A stretch of DNA of 64,000 bases from Bryobacteraceae bacterium CoA2 C42 (lineage in GTDB: Bacteria; Acidobacteriota; Terriglobia; Bryobacterales; Bryobacteraceae): assembly GCA_019931245.1 (NCBI GenBank), contig JAINDL010000006.1, forward strand, positions 1 through 64,000, written 5' to 3'. Numbering within the stretch: the stretch's first letter is position 1; each line of letters starts with the position of its first letter. Of this stretch, positions 18,262 through 27,125 are shown piece by piece. A program made the position numbers and the translations under genes. The notes beneath the pieces are model-generated. The model worked only from the letters and a program-made list of their open reading frames with translations. It was not told the origin of the DNA and did no database searches.

Positions 18262-20774
18262 GCCCGCTCCTCCTTCTCCTCCTCCTCCTCCTCGTCCCTC
18301 TCAATCGCCATCGGTGCAAACACCGCGTTCCGCGGCTGCGGATACGGAGTATTCCAGCCGCGAACCTGACCCCACACAATCCGGTTCAGCGTTTCCGTAG
18401 GGACCGCGTCGGGAACGTCCCAGCGCATTTTCGCTGAGGCCACCGCCGCCTGCCGCGCCGGACCGCGCAACGCCGTCACGGCCGGGTTGCGCTCAAACAG
18501 CGACTGCCGCGGTTCGACGGCCACGTACGGCGTCACGTCGGGACGGTCCGTGAAGCTCTCCCGCATATCGTGCGCAATCAAGTCGAACAGCGACATCGTC
18601 GGCAGCCCCAGAATCAGCTCGATCGTCTTCACCATCGACTGGTTCGAATAAAAAGTCGAATCCACGTGACCGCGCTTGGTATACGGGCTGATGGCCAGCG
18701 CCACCGTCCGGTGCCCGTCCACATGGTCCACGCCGTTCTGCGCATCGTCCTCGACGACAAAGATCGCCATCTTCGGCCAGAACTTCGACCGCGACAGCCC
18801 CTCGACGATCCGGCCGAGCGCCAGATCGTTATCCGCCACCATCGCCTTCGGCGACGACGCCCCCGGCGCCGCGCCGAAGGTGTGATCGGAGGGCAGTTGC
18901 AGCAGCACCAGATGCGGCATCTTCCCGCCCGTCTCCCACTGCTTCAGGTCCTTCAAAAAGATCTGCGCCCGCACCACATCCGGAATCGAGTTCGTGTAGG
19001 CCGGGTAATGCGGGGCCACGATTTTGTTGAGGCTCGCAATCGGCGCAACGGTGGTCCACTGCGTGGTCAGATCCTCGCCAGCCTTCCAGCGGTTCAGCAG
19101 CTCCGTGCGCAGCTCCCGCGGCTCCGGCCGCCGGCCCGCGTACTCGCCGTAAATCCGCACGGACTTCTGGCGCGCCAGCGCGTAATCCCACAAAAAGCCG
19201 CCCGAGGCGTAGGCAATCGGGTCGGTGCCGTCGAACGGGTAGCTGCGGCCCTCGTAACCCGGCCACAGGCAATACGCGGTTTCGCTGGCCTGCGTCAGCC
19301 ACTGGTGGCCGTCGCCGGAGTTACCGCCCGTGGCGTAGAAGTTATCGAGGGTGACGAACTGCTCGGCCAGGCGACGGTGGTTGGGCGTCACCTCCTCGCC
19401 GAACATCACCAGCGACGGGTCGCCGTTGCCCCGCGGCAGATCGCCGAAAACCTGGTCGTAGGTGCGGTTTTCCTTGATGATGTAGACGATGTGCTCGATG
19501 GGCGAGGGTTCGCCGGACCGCTCCGGAATCGGCTGCGGCGCCGCCGCCGGGCGCGGCGCCGCCGCGCGGACCATCGCCATGTGGTTGTTCTCCGTTACCG
19601 CCGTCGTGTAGTTGGTCAACTGCGCCGGTGCCGGCAGATCGATGACGGCCACCGAACCCCGGTTGGCGTGCACGTAGCGGCTCGTGGGCTGATCGCGCCA
19701 GCCGGAACCCGCCCCGAGCAGCGCTCCCACGGCCAGGCGCTTCCCGTCCGGGCTCAGCGCCAGCGAGTTCGGATACCACGCCGTCGGAATCGAGCCTTTC
19801 AGCACCCCGGTGGCCGCATCGATCACCAGCACCGCGTTGATGCCGCCACAGGCGACATACAGCGTCCCCTGCCCCACGACGAGCGCGTTCGGCGCGATTC
19901 CGTTCACCTTCTGCGCCCACGGCTGCAGCGAGATCGTGCGAACGGTGGCCTGCGTCCGGGTGTCGATCACCGTCACCGTGTCGCTGTTCGAGTTGGCGAC
20001 GTAGAGACGGTGGTTGGCGTGATCCCAGTGCAGACCGGTTGGATGCAGGCCCGTCGCCAGCGTGTGCGTCACTTTCTGCGTGGCGATGTCGATGCGCGAA
20101 ACGGTGCCGGTCGAAGCGATGCCGCGGCCGTCGACCACTACCTGGTCCGCTGTCGGCGCCAGCCCGGTCGGCGCCGTCAGGTCGCCGGACTTCGGCAGCC
20201 GGCCGCCCCAGTTGGAGACGTAAGCCGTCTTCCCGTCGGCCGCCAGCGCGGCGGCAAACGGCGCGATCCCCACCGGCACCTTCGCCAACAGTTGGCCGGA
20301 GGCCAGATCCACCACCGCCAGCTGATTGTTATAGAGCAATGGCACGGCCGCCCGCCCCGCCTGCACCGACAGCGCCCCGGCCAGCAGTTCGCCGAGCACC
20401 GGGCCAAACGGTTGCCCGTCGCGGTGCAATTGCACCTTCTTGTCCGGGGCCGGGGCCGTAAAGATCGCGCCCGCGTACTGCAGCCCCTGCAAGGCTGCCC
20501 GCCCGCGCGCCGCCTGCCGGCTCAGAACACGGTTCCCGCGCCAGTCGAGCCGGTAAACTCCGGCCGCGTGCGAAACCACCAGTTCCGCGGCGTCCCCGCC
20601 AAAGGCAACGCCGTAGACCCTCCCGGCAAACACCGTCGGAACGCCGGCCGGCGTAATCGTCTGCCGCGTGGTGACGGCCCCAGGATCAGAGACCGCCCGG
20701 ACGGGACGCTCCACCGTCTGCGCCGCGCACAGACCCGCAGAAACGGTACAAAGCAACAATCGAAAACAAGCCAT
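18252..20774 (-). CDS. YncE-like propeller fused to an alkaline-phosphatase-superfamily phosphoesterase
   Basis: A secreted 840-residue bifunctional protein. The signal peptide (FRLLLCTVSAGLCAAQ) is followed by a seven-bladed YVTN/YncE-type propeller (RLYVANSNSDTVTVIDTR, SLALSPDGKRLAVGA) to about residue 400. A phosphoesterase domain of the acid phosphatase/phospholipase C type then begins with YIIKENRTYDQVFGD and contains NFYATGGNSGDGHQW, VEDDAQNGVDHVDGHR and AISPY. The tail is very acidic and then basic (RDEEEEEEKEERAKR), encoded by a TCC-rich microsatellite. The start at 20774 has the signal peptide and a TAGAAT box 7 nt upstream. The substrate is unknown; a phosphodiester is possible. Confidence 0.85.
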   Translation of the reverse strand: MACFRLLLCTVSAGLCAAQTVERPVRAVSDPGAVTTRQTITPAGVPTVFAGRVYGVAFGGDAAELVVSHAAGVYRLDWRGNRVLSRQAARGRAALQGLQYAGAIFTAPAPDKKVQLHRDGQPFGPVLGELLAGALSVQAGRAAVPLLYNNQLAVVDLASGQLLAKVPVGIAPFAAALAADGKTAYVSNWGGRLPKSGDLTAPTGLAPTADQVVVDGRGIASTGTVSRIDIATQKVTHTLATGLHPTGLHWDHANHRLYVANSNSDTVTVIDTRTQATVRTISLQPWAQKVNGIAPNALVVGQGTLYVACGGINAVLVIDAATGVLKGSIPTAWYPNSLALSPDGKRLAVGALLGAGSGWRDQPTSRYVHANRGSVAVIDLPAPAQLTNYTTAVTENNHMAMVRAAAPRPAAAPQPIPERSGEPSPIEHIVYIIKENRTYDQVFGDLPRGNGDPSLVMFGEEVTPNHRRLAEQFVTLDNFYATGGNSGDGHQWLTQASETAYCLWPGYEGRSYPFDGTDPIAYASGGFLWDYALARQKSVRIYGEYAGRRPEPRELRTELLNRWKAGEDLTTQWTTVAPIASLNKIVAPHYPAYTNSIPDVVRAQIFLKDLKQWETGGKMPHLVLLQLPSDHTFGAAPGASSPKAMVADNDLALGRIVEGLSRSKFWPKMAIFVVEDDAQNGVDHVDGHRTVALAISPYTKRGHVDSTFYSNQSMVKTIELILGLPTMSLFDLIAHDMRESFTDRPDVTPYVAVEPRQSLFERNPAVTALRGPARQAAVASAKMRWDVPDAVPTETLNRIVWGQVRGWNTPYPQPRNAVFAPMAIERDEEEEEEKEERAKR

Positions 20775-20781
20775 GTCCCAG

Positions 20782-20787
20782 ATTCTA
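20782..20787 (-). promoter_or_regulatory. TAGAAT -10 box for the YncE/phosphoesterase gene
   Basis: On the minus strand TAGAAT ends 7 nt before the ATG at 20774 with no Shine-Dalgarno between, another leaderless-type start. Confidence 0.45.
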
Positions 20788-20855
20788 TCCTGTCGATGTT
20801 GCAATTCCATGAGTAAATGGTGCAACCTAGTTAGTTCTCTCGCCCCCTTTTCTCC

Positions 20856-21809
20856 ATGCGCGTACGCGTCCTCTACCACGACCACTGTTTTGACGGAACG
20901 GCTTCGGCGGCCTTATTCAGCCAGTTCTACGCCGATAGAATTGCACCCACCGCCGAGTTTGCCTACACCGGCATGGCCCACACCGCTGACCAGCAGTTCG
21001 CCGACAGCCTCTTCGACGGCGACGAAAACGCCATCGTCGACTTCAAATACGCGCCCCACCCTAAACTCACCTGGTGGTTCGACCACCACCAGAGCGCTTT
21101 CCTCAGTCCCGCCGACGCCGACCATTTCCGCCGCGAACGCCACGGCAACTACTACTTCGACCCCGCCTACACCTCCTGCACCAAGTTCATCGCCCACATC
21201 GCCCGCGACCGTTTCGGCTACGAAAACCCCTTCCTCGCCGACCTCGTCCAGTGGGCCGACATCATTGACAGCGCCCAGTACGCCAGCGCGCAACAGGCCG
21301 TCGAACTCGCCGCCCCCGCCATGAAACTCACCCTGCTCATCGAAGCGGCCAATGGCTCCGCCATCATCCACCGCATCATCGGCTGGATGCGGCGCCATAC
21401 CCTCGACGAGATCGTCGCGATGCCCGAAATTCAAGCGCTCTTTCAGCCGCTCTACGAACGCCACGTCGCCTCGATCGACCTCATCCGCCAGCGCTCAACC
21501 ACCGAAGGCGGCGTCATCTTCTTCGACCTCGTCGGCACCGGCATGGAAGGGTACAACAAGTTCATCCCCTACTATCTGTTTCCGGACAACGTCTACACCG
21601 TCAGCGTCAGCGAACAGCCGTTCCGCACCAAAGTCAGTGTCGGCTCCAGTCCCTGGGCCGGACCACAGGTGCGGCACAACCTCGCCACCATCTGCGAACG
21701 CTACGGCGGCGGCGGCCACCCCAAGGTTGGCGCCATCAGCTTCCCTACCGGCGCCATCGCAGAGGCCCGGCAGGCGGCCCACGAAATCCTCGCCGAACTG
21801 CAGCGCTAG
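20856..21809 (+). CDS. DHH-family phosphoesterase
   Basis: A 317-residue cytoplasmic DHH/DHHA1 phosphoesterase. Residues for a two-metal site are visible: YHDHCFDGTASA at the start, IVDFKYAP, and the defining FDHH (Asp-His-His about residues 76-78), with ADIID further on. The DHHA1 part carries YGGGGHPKVGAISF, which binds the substrate phosphate. Family members act on oligonucleotides, cyclic dinucleotide products or polyphosphate; the exact substrate cannot be assigned. There is no signal peptide and no clear ribosome site before the ATG. The last codons form a palindrome with the convergent gene. Confidence 0.85.
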   Translation: MRVRVLYHDHCFDGTASAALFSQFYADRIAPTAEFAYTGMAHTADQQFADSLFDGDENAIVDFKYAPHPKLTWWFDHHQSAFLSPADADHFRRERHGNYYFDPAYTSCTKFIAHIARDRFGYENPFLADLVQWADIIDSAQYASAQQAVELAAPAMKLTLLIEAANGSAIIHRIIGWMRRHTLDEIVAMPEIQALFQPLYERHVASIDLIRQRSTTEGGVIFFDLVGTGMEGYNKFIPYYLFPDNVYTVSVSEQPFRTKVSVGSSPWAGPQVRHNLATICERYGGGGHPKVGAISFPTGAIAEARQAAHEILAELQR

Positions 21810-21815
21810 CGCTGC
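21800..21815. terminator. 16-nt perfect palindrome over overlapping stop codons
   Basis: GCAGCGCTAGCGCTGC reads the same on both strands. Both proteins end in Gln-Arg (CAG CGC TAG) and the genes overlap by the 4 nt CTAG. This is the third stop-spanning palindrome at a convergent junction. Confidence 0.4.
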
Positions 21816-22291
21816 GGCATCAGGTACCAGCGGTCTGCGTTGGCATCCTTCGGCGCCGCGGCGGGTGGCGTCGAAGGAGCCGGCGTTCGCGGCGGAGCCA
21901 GCGTCAAAATCGCCACGTTGCCCCCGCCCGCATCCGGAACCAACATCCGCTGCCGCACTACCTTACCCCGCAGCAACTGCGGCTCCATGCTCACCGCCCC
22001 CCCTCCCGGCGCCACCCCCACCGACTGGTCCTGCTTGTGGACCATCGCCCGCAGAATCGTCTCGGTCAACCCCTGCCGCGCCAGCGAGGCCAGCGCCTCG
22101 GCACTCGTGTCAAACCGCGTGTTCTTCTGCTCAATCAACTCCAGCAGAAAACGCTCCCCCAATCCCGCCTCAGCCAGTAAAACAACTCCCTCGTTGGTCA
22201 ACAGATTCCTGGGCAGCCCCCCAGGCCTCGCCGCCGGATCGGCGGCAAAAGAAACGCTCGTCAATACAAGAACGGAGAGTATCGCTCGCAT
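21806..22291 (-). CDS. secreted protein with a short 'NEGVVLLAEAG' helical module
   Basis: A 161-residue protein with signal peptide (AILSVLVLTSVSFAAD) and a module of about 50 residues: LLTNEGVVLLAEAGLGERF, FDTSAEALASLARQGLTE, ILRAM. The same pattern (nnd-Val-hydrophobic-Ala-Gly-Leu then FDTS-AL-L-GV) recurs in many acidobacterial secreted proteins whose function is unknown; this is from memory of the pattern. A Pro/Ala-rich tail (APPRTPAPSTPPAAAP) follows. It is divergent from the Ig-like gene (64 nt gap) and overlaps the DHH gene tail-to-tail. Confidence 0.6.
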   Translation of the reverse strand: MRAILSVLVLTSVSFAADPAARPGGLPRNLLTNEGVVLLAEAGLGERFLLELIEQKNTRFDTSAEALASLARQGLTETILRAMVHKQDQSVGVAPGGGAVSMEPQLLRGKVVRQRMLVPDAGGGNVAILTLAPPRTPAPSTPPAAAPKDANADRWYLMPQR

Positions 22292-22355
22292 GGAAAACGT
22301 ATCGGCAGATAAATCTTATTCACGAGACTTTTTCGGACGATAAATCCCCTGAGTG

Positions 22356-23357
22356 ATGTGGCGTTCTGTTCTTCCTCGTCCCGGCCTACCGGCCGCCTTA
22401 CTGCTGGGCTTGGCCCAACTCGGGGCCATGGATCTTCGGCTGATCAATCCAACCCTCCCCGTGGCCCGCGTCGGCTCCCCTTACCAGCCCGGCCCTCTGC
22501 TGATCGAAAGCAGCGGCCGCTGTCCCGACGGAAACATCGGCATCCGGCTCGTTGACGGAGGTCTGCCCGCCGGTCTCTCCCTCAACGGCGGCGGCTACCT
22601 GCAGGGAACCCCCAGACAGCCCGGCCGCTACGGATTCACCGTCGAACTTCGCAATGCCTGCTCCCGCGCCCTCGAGCAGCTTGTCCTCGAGGTCGGCGTC
22701 ACCCCCATGCTCTGGGTCTCGACGCCCACGCTCACCTTCTCCTGCGAGCGCGGCGGCCGTCCGCCCGAACCGCAGCGCGTCATGGTCTACGGTAACCAGC
22801 CTGGCCTCGCCTATCAGATGTCGGCCGCCGGCGCCCCCTGGCTTGAAGTCCGGCCCCGCCGCGGCATGCTCCCACCACCCGGCTCCGCCCTTGAAAGTGA
22901 TGCCGTCGACCTGTTCGTCCACCCGGAAAAGCTCGATAGCGGCGACTATCACACCACCTTATTCACCCACGCCTTCGGCGCTACCGCCGCTGCCTCCACC
23001 ACCGTCCACCTGACCGTCAAACCGGCCGGCACCGGCTGGGATGGCGTCCGCACTATGCCCATGCTCGAACCGCCCGCGTCACCGGCTTCGATCCCCATCG
23101 TGATCGTGCCTCCGGCCGTCCTGCAGCCCCCCCAACCGCCCGCGCCCAAGCCCACCAGGCGAAAGCCCGTCGCGGCCGCAAAACCCCCGCAACCGAAGCC
23201 AATCCCGGTTCCAATCACCCGCTCCCGCATCGTCCCCGTGCCCAAGGTCACCCTCCCGGAAGCCAGCAAAGGTCCGTCCAAACTACTGGGCGATCCCGAA
23301 ATCCTGGAACCCGGCAAGCCAATGCCCTCCCAAAAGAAACCGCCCGCCGAACACTAA
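22356..23357 (+). CDS. secreted protein with putative Ig and BACON-like domains
   Basis: A 333-residue secreted protein. A signal peptide (LPAALLLGLAQLGA) precedes a putative Ig domain of the He_PIG type (DGGLPAGLSLNGGGYLQGTP, PGRYGFTVELR). A second beta domain resembles BACON modules (FSCERGGRPPEPQRV, APWLEVRPRRG, DSGDYHTTLF). From about residue 240 it is Pro/Lys-rich (PPQPPAPKPTRRKP) and probably disordered, as in linkers that reach through the periplasm. A GTG at 22353 directly precedes the ATG and could be the start. It is likely a binding or structural protein; no catalytic motif is seen. Confidence 0.65.
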   Translation: MWRSVLPRPGLPAALLLGLAQLGAMDLRLINPTLPVARVGSPYQPGPLLIESSGRCPDGNIGIRLVDGGLPAGLSLNGGGYLQGTPRQPGRYGFTVELRNACSRALEQLVLEVGVTPMLWVSTPTLTFSCERGGRPPEPQRVMVYGNQPGLAYQMSAAGAPWLEVRPRRGMLPPPGSALESDAVDLFVHPEKLDSGDYHTTLFTHAFGATAAASTTVHLTVKPAGTGWDGVRTMPMLEPPASPASIPIVIVPPAVLQPPQPPAPKPTRRKPVAAAKPPQPKPIPVPITRSRIVPVPKVTLPEASKGPSKLLGDPEILEPGKPMPSQKKPPAEH

Positions 23358-23358
23358 A

Positions 23359-23813
23359 CCATCCCGCGGCACCGTCAGGCGCGTCTCCACCTTCGCCGGC
23401 AGTTCCGTCTCCGCCAACGCCCGCCGAAAGAGTCTAGTGCAGAAGTCGAGCAGCGCCGCCGCGATCACCTCACCCTCCTTACTGCTGCTCCCTCCGCGCA
23501 GCCAACGCCTGCTCTCGCTCGCTCACCCGGACCCGCCGAACAGTACACCACCCCGAAGCAGTTCGACTGCTGCATCAGCAGCCGCAACTGCGGAATCGGC
23601 GAAGGCAGACCGGAGCGGAATCGAGGCGTAGACGTTCGGGTCTTCCACCAACGCCACCGTCGCCATCGGCGCACCGCAGCGTGGCAACGCCGCGACCGCT
23701 CCCTTGGCTCCGCCGCTGCCCCCGAACCGATCACCATCGACCCACCCTGCTCCGAGCTTCGTCGGGGAGCAGGAAACACCAAGCAAAACAACCAGAAAAG
23801 GAACTTGTCGCAT
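23359..23813 (-). pseudogene. decayed CsgG-like secreted protein gene
   Basis: Three frames on the minus strand together give one protein-like series. First comes a signal (MRQVPFLVVLLGVSCSP) with CGAPMATVALVEDPNVYASI; then, in the next frame, SPIPQLRLLMQQSNCFGVV; then REQALAARREQQ ending at a TAA, with VIAAALLDFCTRLFRRAL beyond it. The order recalls acidobacterial CsgG/HfaB-like proteins (TVAL...QLRLLMQQS.CF.VV...ERALA...AA..D.....ALR). At least two frameshifts, a stop and a probable internal deletion separate the pieces. Homology is by pattern memory. Confidence 0.5.
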
Positions 23814-23947
23814 CGCTACTTGCAACTAAATCTCCACCGCCGCAAAATCCCCCGCAACCCAACCTCCGCCACCCGCGTCTTCCCTGCGTAGGGACCACGC
23901 TTGACTCCGCCATCCCGTAGGAGCAAGATCGAATCTAGGAGATTCTC

Positions 23948-24979
23948 ATGAAAACGCTACTCTCGCTCGTTTCCATTGGTTCGTTGCTGGCAGCCAGTGC
24001 CGTCGCGCAAATGGCCATTTCCGCGAAATCCGGACTGATCTCCTACATCGAAGGCCGCGTCCTCCTCGGCCAGGAGCAGGTCGTCGTCAAGATGGGCGGT
24101 CGTCTCACCGAAATGAAGCCCGATCAGACCCTGCAGACCGAAGAAGGCCGCGCCGAAATCCTCCTCACCCCGGGCGTCATTCTCCGCCTCGGCGAAAACT
24201 CCGCGGTAAAGATGATCGCCAACCGCCTCGAAGACACCCGCGTCGAACTCACCGCCGGTTCTGCCGTTGTCGAGGCTACCGAAATCGATAAAGCCCATGC
24301 CGTCACGCTCCTGGTCGGCCAGGCCGCCGTCGGCCTCCGCAAAATGGCGCTGCTCTCCCTGAACGCGCAGTCCGGCGTCAAAATGTTCAAAGGCGAGGCT
24401 CAGGTCATCGCCGGGGGGGAAGCCCAGATCCTGCGCGAGGGCCGCCAGATCACCGCGGCCGCCCCCTTCGTGGCCACCCGCTTTGACAAGAACGCCACCG
24501 ACCCGCTCTACCGTTGGGCCAGCCGTCGCGGCGAAATCGTCGCCATGGCCAACATCGCCTCGGCGCGCACCCTCGAAACCGGCTTCCGCTCCGGCTCCGG
24601 TCTCGGCTCCGGGTTCCTGCAGGGCAGCTGGATCTACAACCCGTTCTTCGGGATTTTCACCTACCTGCCCGCCTCCGGCATGCTCCGCAGTCCCTTCGGC
24701 TTCTTCTACTACAGCCCCGGCCTCGTGAACCGTTACTACAATCAGGTGCTCCAGGCGGCTCTGCCCGTCCCAGCCCCCGCGATCGGCGGCGCCATGGGTG
24801 GTCCGCGTTTTGACAACAACCTCGGCTATGTCGTCAACAGCCGCGGCGGGATGGCCGCCGGCACCTCGGCCCCCGTCAGCGGCGGCGGCGGTGCTCCGGC
24901 CGCTGCCGCCCCGGCGCCCTCGCGCGGCGACGCCGGCGGCGGGGTACGTGGCGGCGGCGGCGGCGGCAGCGCTCAATAA
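23948..24979 (+). CDS. FecR-domain secreted protein with Gly-rich tail
   Basis: A 343-residue protein with a signal peptide (SLVSIGSLLAASAVAQ) and a FecR-like domain: ISYIEGRVLLGQEQV, GRAEILLTPGVILRLGENS, and VELTAGSAVVE, about residues 25-180. Classical FecR proteins sense signals for a sigma factor; no transmembrane helix or sigma gene is nearby, so this is one of the free FecR-domain proteins common in Acidobacteria. The C-terminal third is aromatic-rich then low complexity (GGGVRGGGGGGSAQ). A strong ribosome site AGGAGA (23937-23942) sits 5 nt before the ATG, and TTGACT at 23901-23906 is a possible -35 box. It overlaps the peptidase gene tail-to-tail by 7 nt. Confidence 0.78.
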   Translation: MKTLLSLVSIGSLLAASAVAQMAISAKSGLISYIEGRVLLGQEQVVVKMGGRLTEMKPDQTLQTEEGRAEILLTPGVILRLGENSAVKMIANRLEDTRVELTAGSAVVEATEIDKAHAVTLLVGQAAVGLRKMALLSLNAQSGVKMFKGEAQVIAGGEAQILREGRQITAAAPFVATRFDKNATDPLYRWASRRGEIVAMANIASARTLETGFRSGSGLGSGFLQGSWIYNPFFGIFTYLPASGMLRSPFGFFYYSPGLVNRYYNQVLQAALPVPAPAIGGAMGGPRFDNNLGYVVNSRGGMAAGTSAPVSGGGGAPAAAAPAPSRGDAGGGVRGGGGGGSAQ

Positions 24980-27108
24980 AGCCGCAGCGTCCGTTCAAAA
25001 AATCGGGTAGTCGTTTCGAGTAAATGGCGTCGTGCGGGTCCCACGACGCCATGACTTTTTTGCTGGTAGAACATCACCTCAAACTGGTGATTCGCTTTCT
25101 GTAGCGCCTCCATCATATGCTGCGCGTTTTGAAACAGCACGTTATCGTCCTGGAAGTTATGAACCAGCAACAGCTGCCCCCGGATCTTGGCCGCATGCGT
25201 CACCGCTGAGCTCTCCCGGTAGCCCTCTTTGTTCTGCTCCGGCAATCCCATGTACCGCTCGGTGTAAATCGTATCGTACAGACGCCAGTCCGTCACCGGC
25301 GCACCCGCAATCCCCGCCGCAAACGCCTCCGGCGCGTTTGCCAGCGCGTAGAGCGTCATGTACCCGCCGTAGGACCACCCGTAAATTCCAATCCGCTTCT
25401 CATCGACGAAGCCCTGCCGTACCAGATACTCCACCCCCGCCAGCTGATCCGCCAACTCCGTCTTGCCAAACTGCCGGTGCAGCGGCGTCTCCCAACCATG
25501 CCCCCGTCCGCCCGCCCCGCGGTTATCCATCCGCCACACCACAAAGCCCCGCGCCGCCAGCGCCTGCTCCCAGTTCAGGCCCGCCCACGCATCGCGCACC
25601 GTCTGCGCGTGCGGACCGCCGTAAACCATCACAATCGCCGGATACTTCCGACCCGCCGTAAAGCCGGCCGGCTTAATCACCTGACCATAAAACTCGTGCC
25701 CGTTCGCCCGGAATCGCACCGGCTCCACCGGCAGCATCGCATACTCGCCCAACACCTTCCGGTTCGCCTCCCGCAGCATCGCCACCCGGCTCCCATCCGC
25801 CCGGTGCAGCGTCCGCGCCGCCGGCGTCTGCAGGTTCGAGTGCGTATCGACGAAAAAGGCCGTCCGCGGCGCCATCGCAATCGTGTGCGTACCCCGCTCC
25901 TTTGTCAGCCGCTCCACCTCCCCGCCCGTCAGCGGCACTCGGTACAGATGCCGTTCGAGCGGCGACTCCCGCGTGCCTGTAAAGTACACATACTTGCCGT
26001 CCATGCCCTCCACCCCGGAAACCTCCCAATCCCCGGACGTCAGCTGACGCTCCAGTTGACCGCCCGCCGAGTAAAGATACAGGTGCCGGTACCCGGACCG
26101 CTCGCTCGCCCACAAAAAACGGCCGTCGGGAAAAAACGACAGCGCATCGTGCAGATTCACCCACGCCGCGTCCTTCTCCTCCAGCACCCGCTCCACCCGC
26201 CCTGTCCCCGCCTCGGCCGTCAACAACTCCAGCCGGTCCTGCACCCGCGACAAACGCTGCACCGCCAGCTTACCGCCCCCGGGCAGCCACTGCACCCGCG
26301 CTATCAGTGTTTCGGTCGTCGGCCCCAGTTCCATCCAACGCGTCCGGCCGCCCCGCGCGGACACAACCCCCAAACGGACGCTGGCGTTCGGCGTCCCGGC
26401 CTTCGGGAACCGCTGCGGCTCAAACACCGCCTGCACCGCGGAACCATCCACATGCGGATGCACCGTCTCCCCCGCGACATCAAACTGCAAAAAAGCAACC
26501 GATCGCGAATCCGATGACCACCACCACGCCCGCCCCAGATCCAACTCCTCCGGATACACCCAGTCCAGCTTGCCGTTCCACAACGTCTCCGACCCATCCC
26601 GCGTCAGCCGCCGCTCCCGCCGCGCGGCCACCTCCGCCACGTACAGGTCCGGCCCCCGGCGAAACCCCACCGCCCGCCCATCCGGCGACAGATGCGCGTC
26701 CTCTTCGGCCTCCGGCGTCGCCGTCAACTGCGTCCACTGCCGCGATGGCACATCCAGCAGAAACAGGTCCCCGCCCTGCGCAATCAGCAGTCGCCGCGAA
26801 TCGGCCGACCACTCCGGCCGCGCCGCCGCTACCCGACGGTTCTGCCAGCCAAACGGCCGCTGTCCCGGTTTCGGTTTCGTCGCCTTCGCCTCAATATCCG
26901 CCAGCGTCGCCAACTCCGTCGTCTGCCCGGTCGCCGCGTCAAGCAGTCGCAGCGCCTTGCCCTCCACCAACAGCAGGCGGTCGCCCTCCGGATTCCAGAT
27001 CGTCGCCGGCAGCGAGTCCGGCCGGTAGGCGAAAACGGCATCCAGCGTCACGGACTTGGGCTGGGCGGCCAGAAGGGAGCAAACGGCGATGCCGGCGAAA
27101 AAACGCAT
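24973..27108 (-). CDS. secreted dipeptidyl-peptidase-IV-type S9 peptidase
   Basis: A 711-residue serine exopeptidase. A short signal (MRFFAGIAVCSLLAAQ) leads to the DPP-IV N-terminal beta-propeller, which includes the glutamate motif DWVYPEELDL that binds the peptide N-terminus. The catalytic alpha/beta-hydrolase domain has the nucleophile in GWSYGGYM (Ser about residue 579), Asp probably in HNFQDDNV and His in KSHGVVG. Such enzymes cut dipeptides after Pro or Ala in the periplasm. It follows the membrane-protein gene by 17 nt and is likely co-transcribed with it. Confidence 0.92.
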   Translation of the reverse strand: MRFFAGIAVCSLLAAQPKSVTLDAVFAYRPDSLPATIWNPEGDRLLLVEGKALRLLDAATGQTTELATLADIEAKATKPKPGQRPFGWQNRRVAAARPEWSADSRRLLIAQGGDLFLLDVPSRQWTQLTATPEAEEDAHLSPDGRAVGFRRGPDLYVAEVAARRERRLTRDGSETLWNGKLDWVYPEELDLGRAWWWSSDSRSVAFLQFDVAGETVHPHVDGSAVQAVFEPQRFPKAGTPNASVRLGVVSARGGRTRWMELGPTTETLIARVQWLPGGGKLAVQRLSRVQDRLELLTAEAGTGRVERVLEEKDAAWVNLHDALSFFPDGRFLWASERSGYRHLYLYSAGGQLERQLTSGDWEVSGVEGMDGKYVYFTGTRESPLERHLYRVPLTGGEVERLTKERGTHTIAMAPRTAFFVDTHSNLQTPAARTLHRADGSRVAMLREANRKVLGEYAMLPVEPVRFRANGHEFYGQVIKPAGFTAGRKYPAIVMVYGGPHAQTVRDAWAGLNWEQALAARGFVVWRMDNRGAGGRGHGWETPLHRQFGKTELADQLAGVEYLVRQGFVDEKRIGIYGWSYGGYMTLYALANAPEAFAAGIAGAPVTDWRLYDTIYTERYMGLPEQNKEGYRESSAVTHAAKIRGQLLLVHNFQDDNVLFQNAQHMMEALQKANHQFEVMFYQQKSHGVVGPARRHLLETTTRFFERTLRLY

Positions 27109-27125
27109 GCCTTCATGATGCCCGA

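Noticed and set aside
23948-24979. FecR anti-sigma regulator of a TonB system
   Set aside because: No sigma factor or transmembrane helix is seen and no receptor is adjacent; it is a secreted FecR-domain protein.
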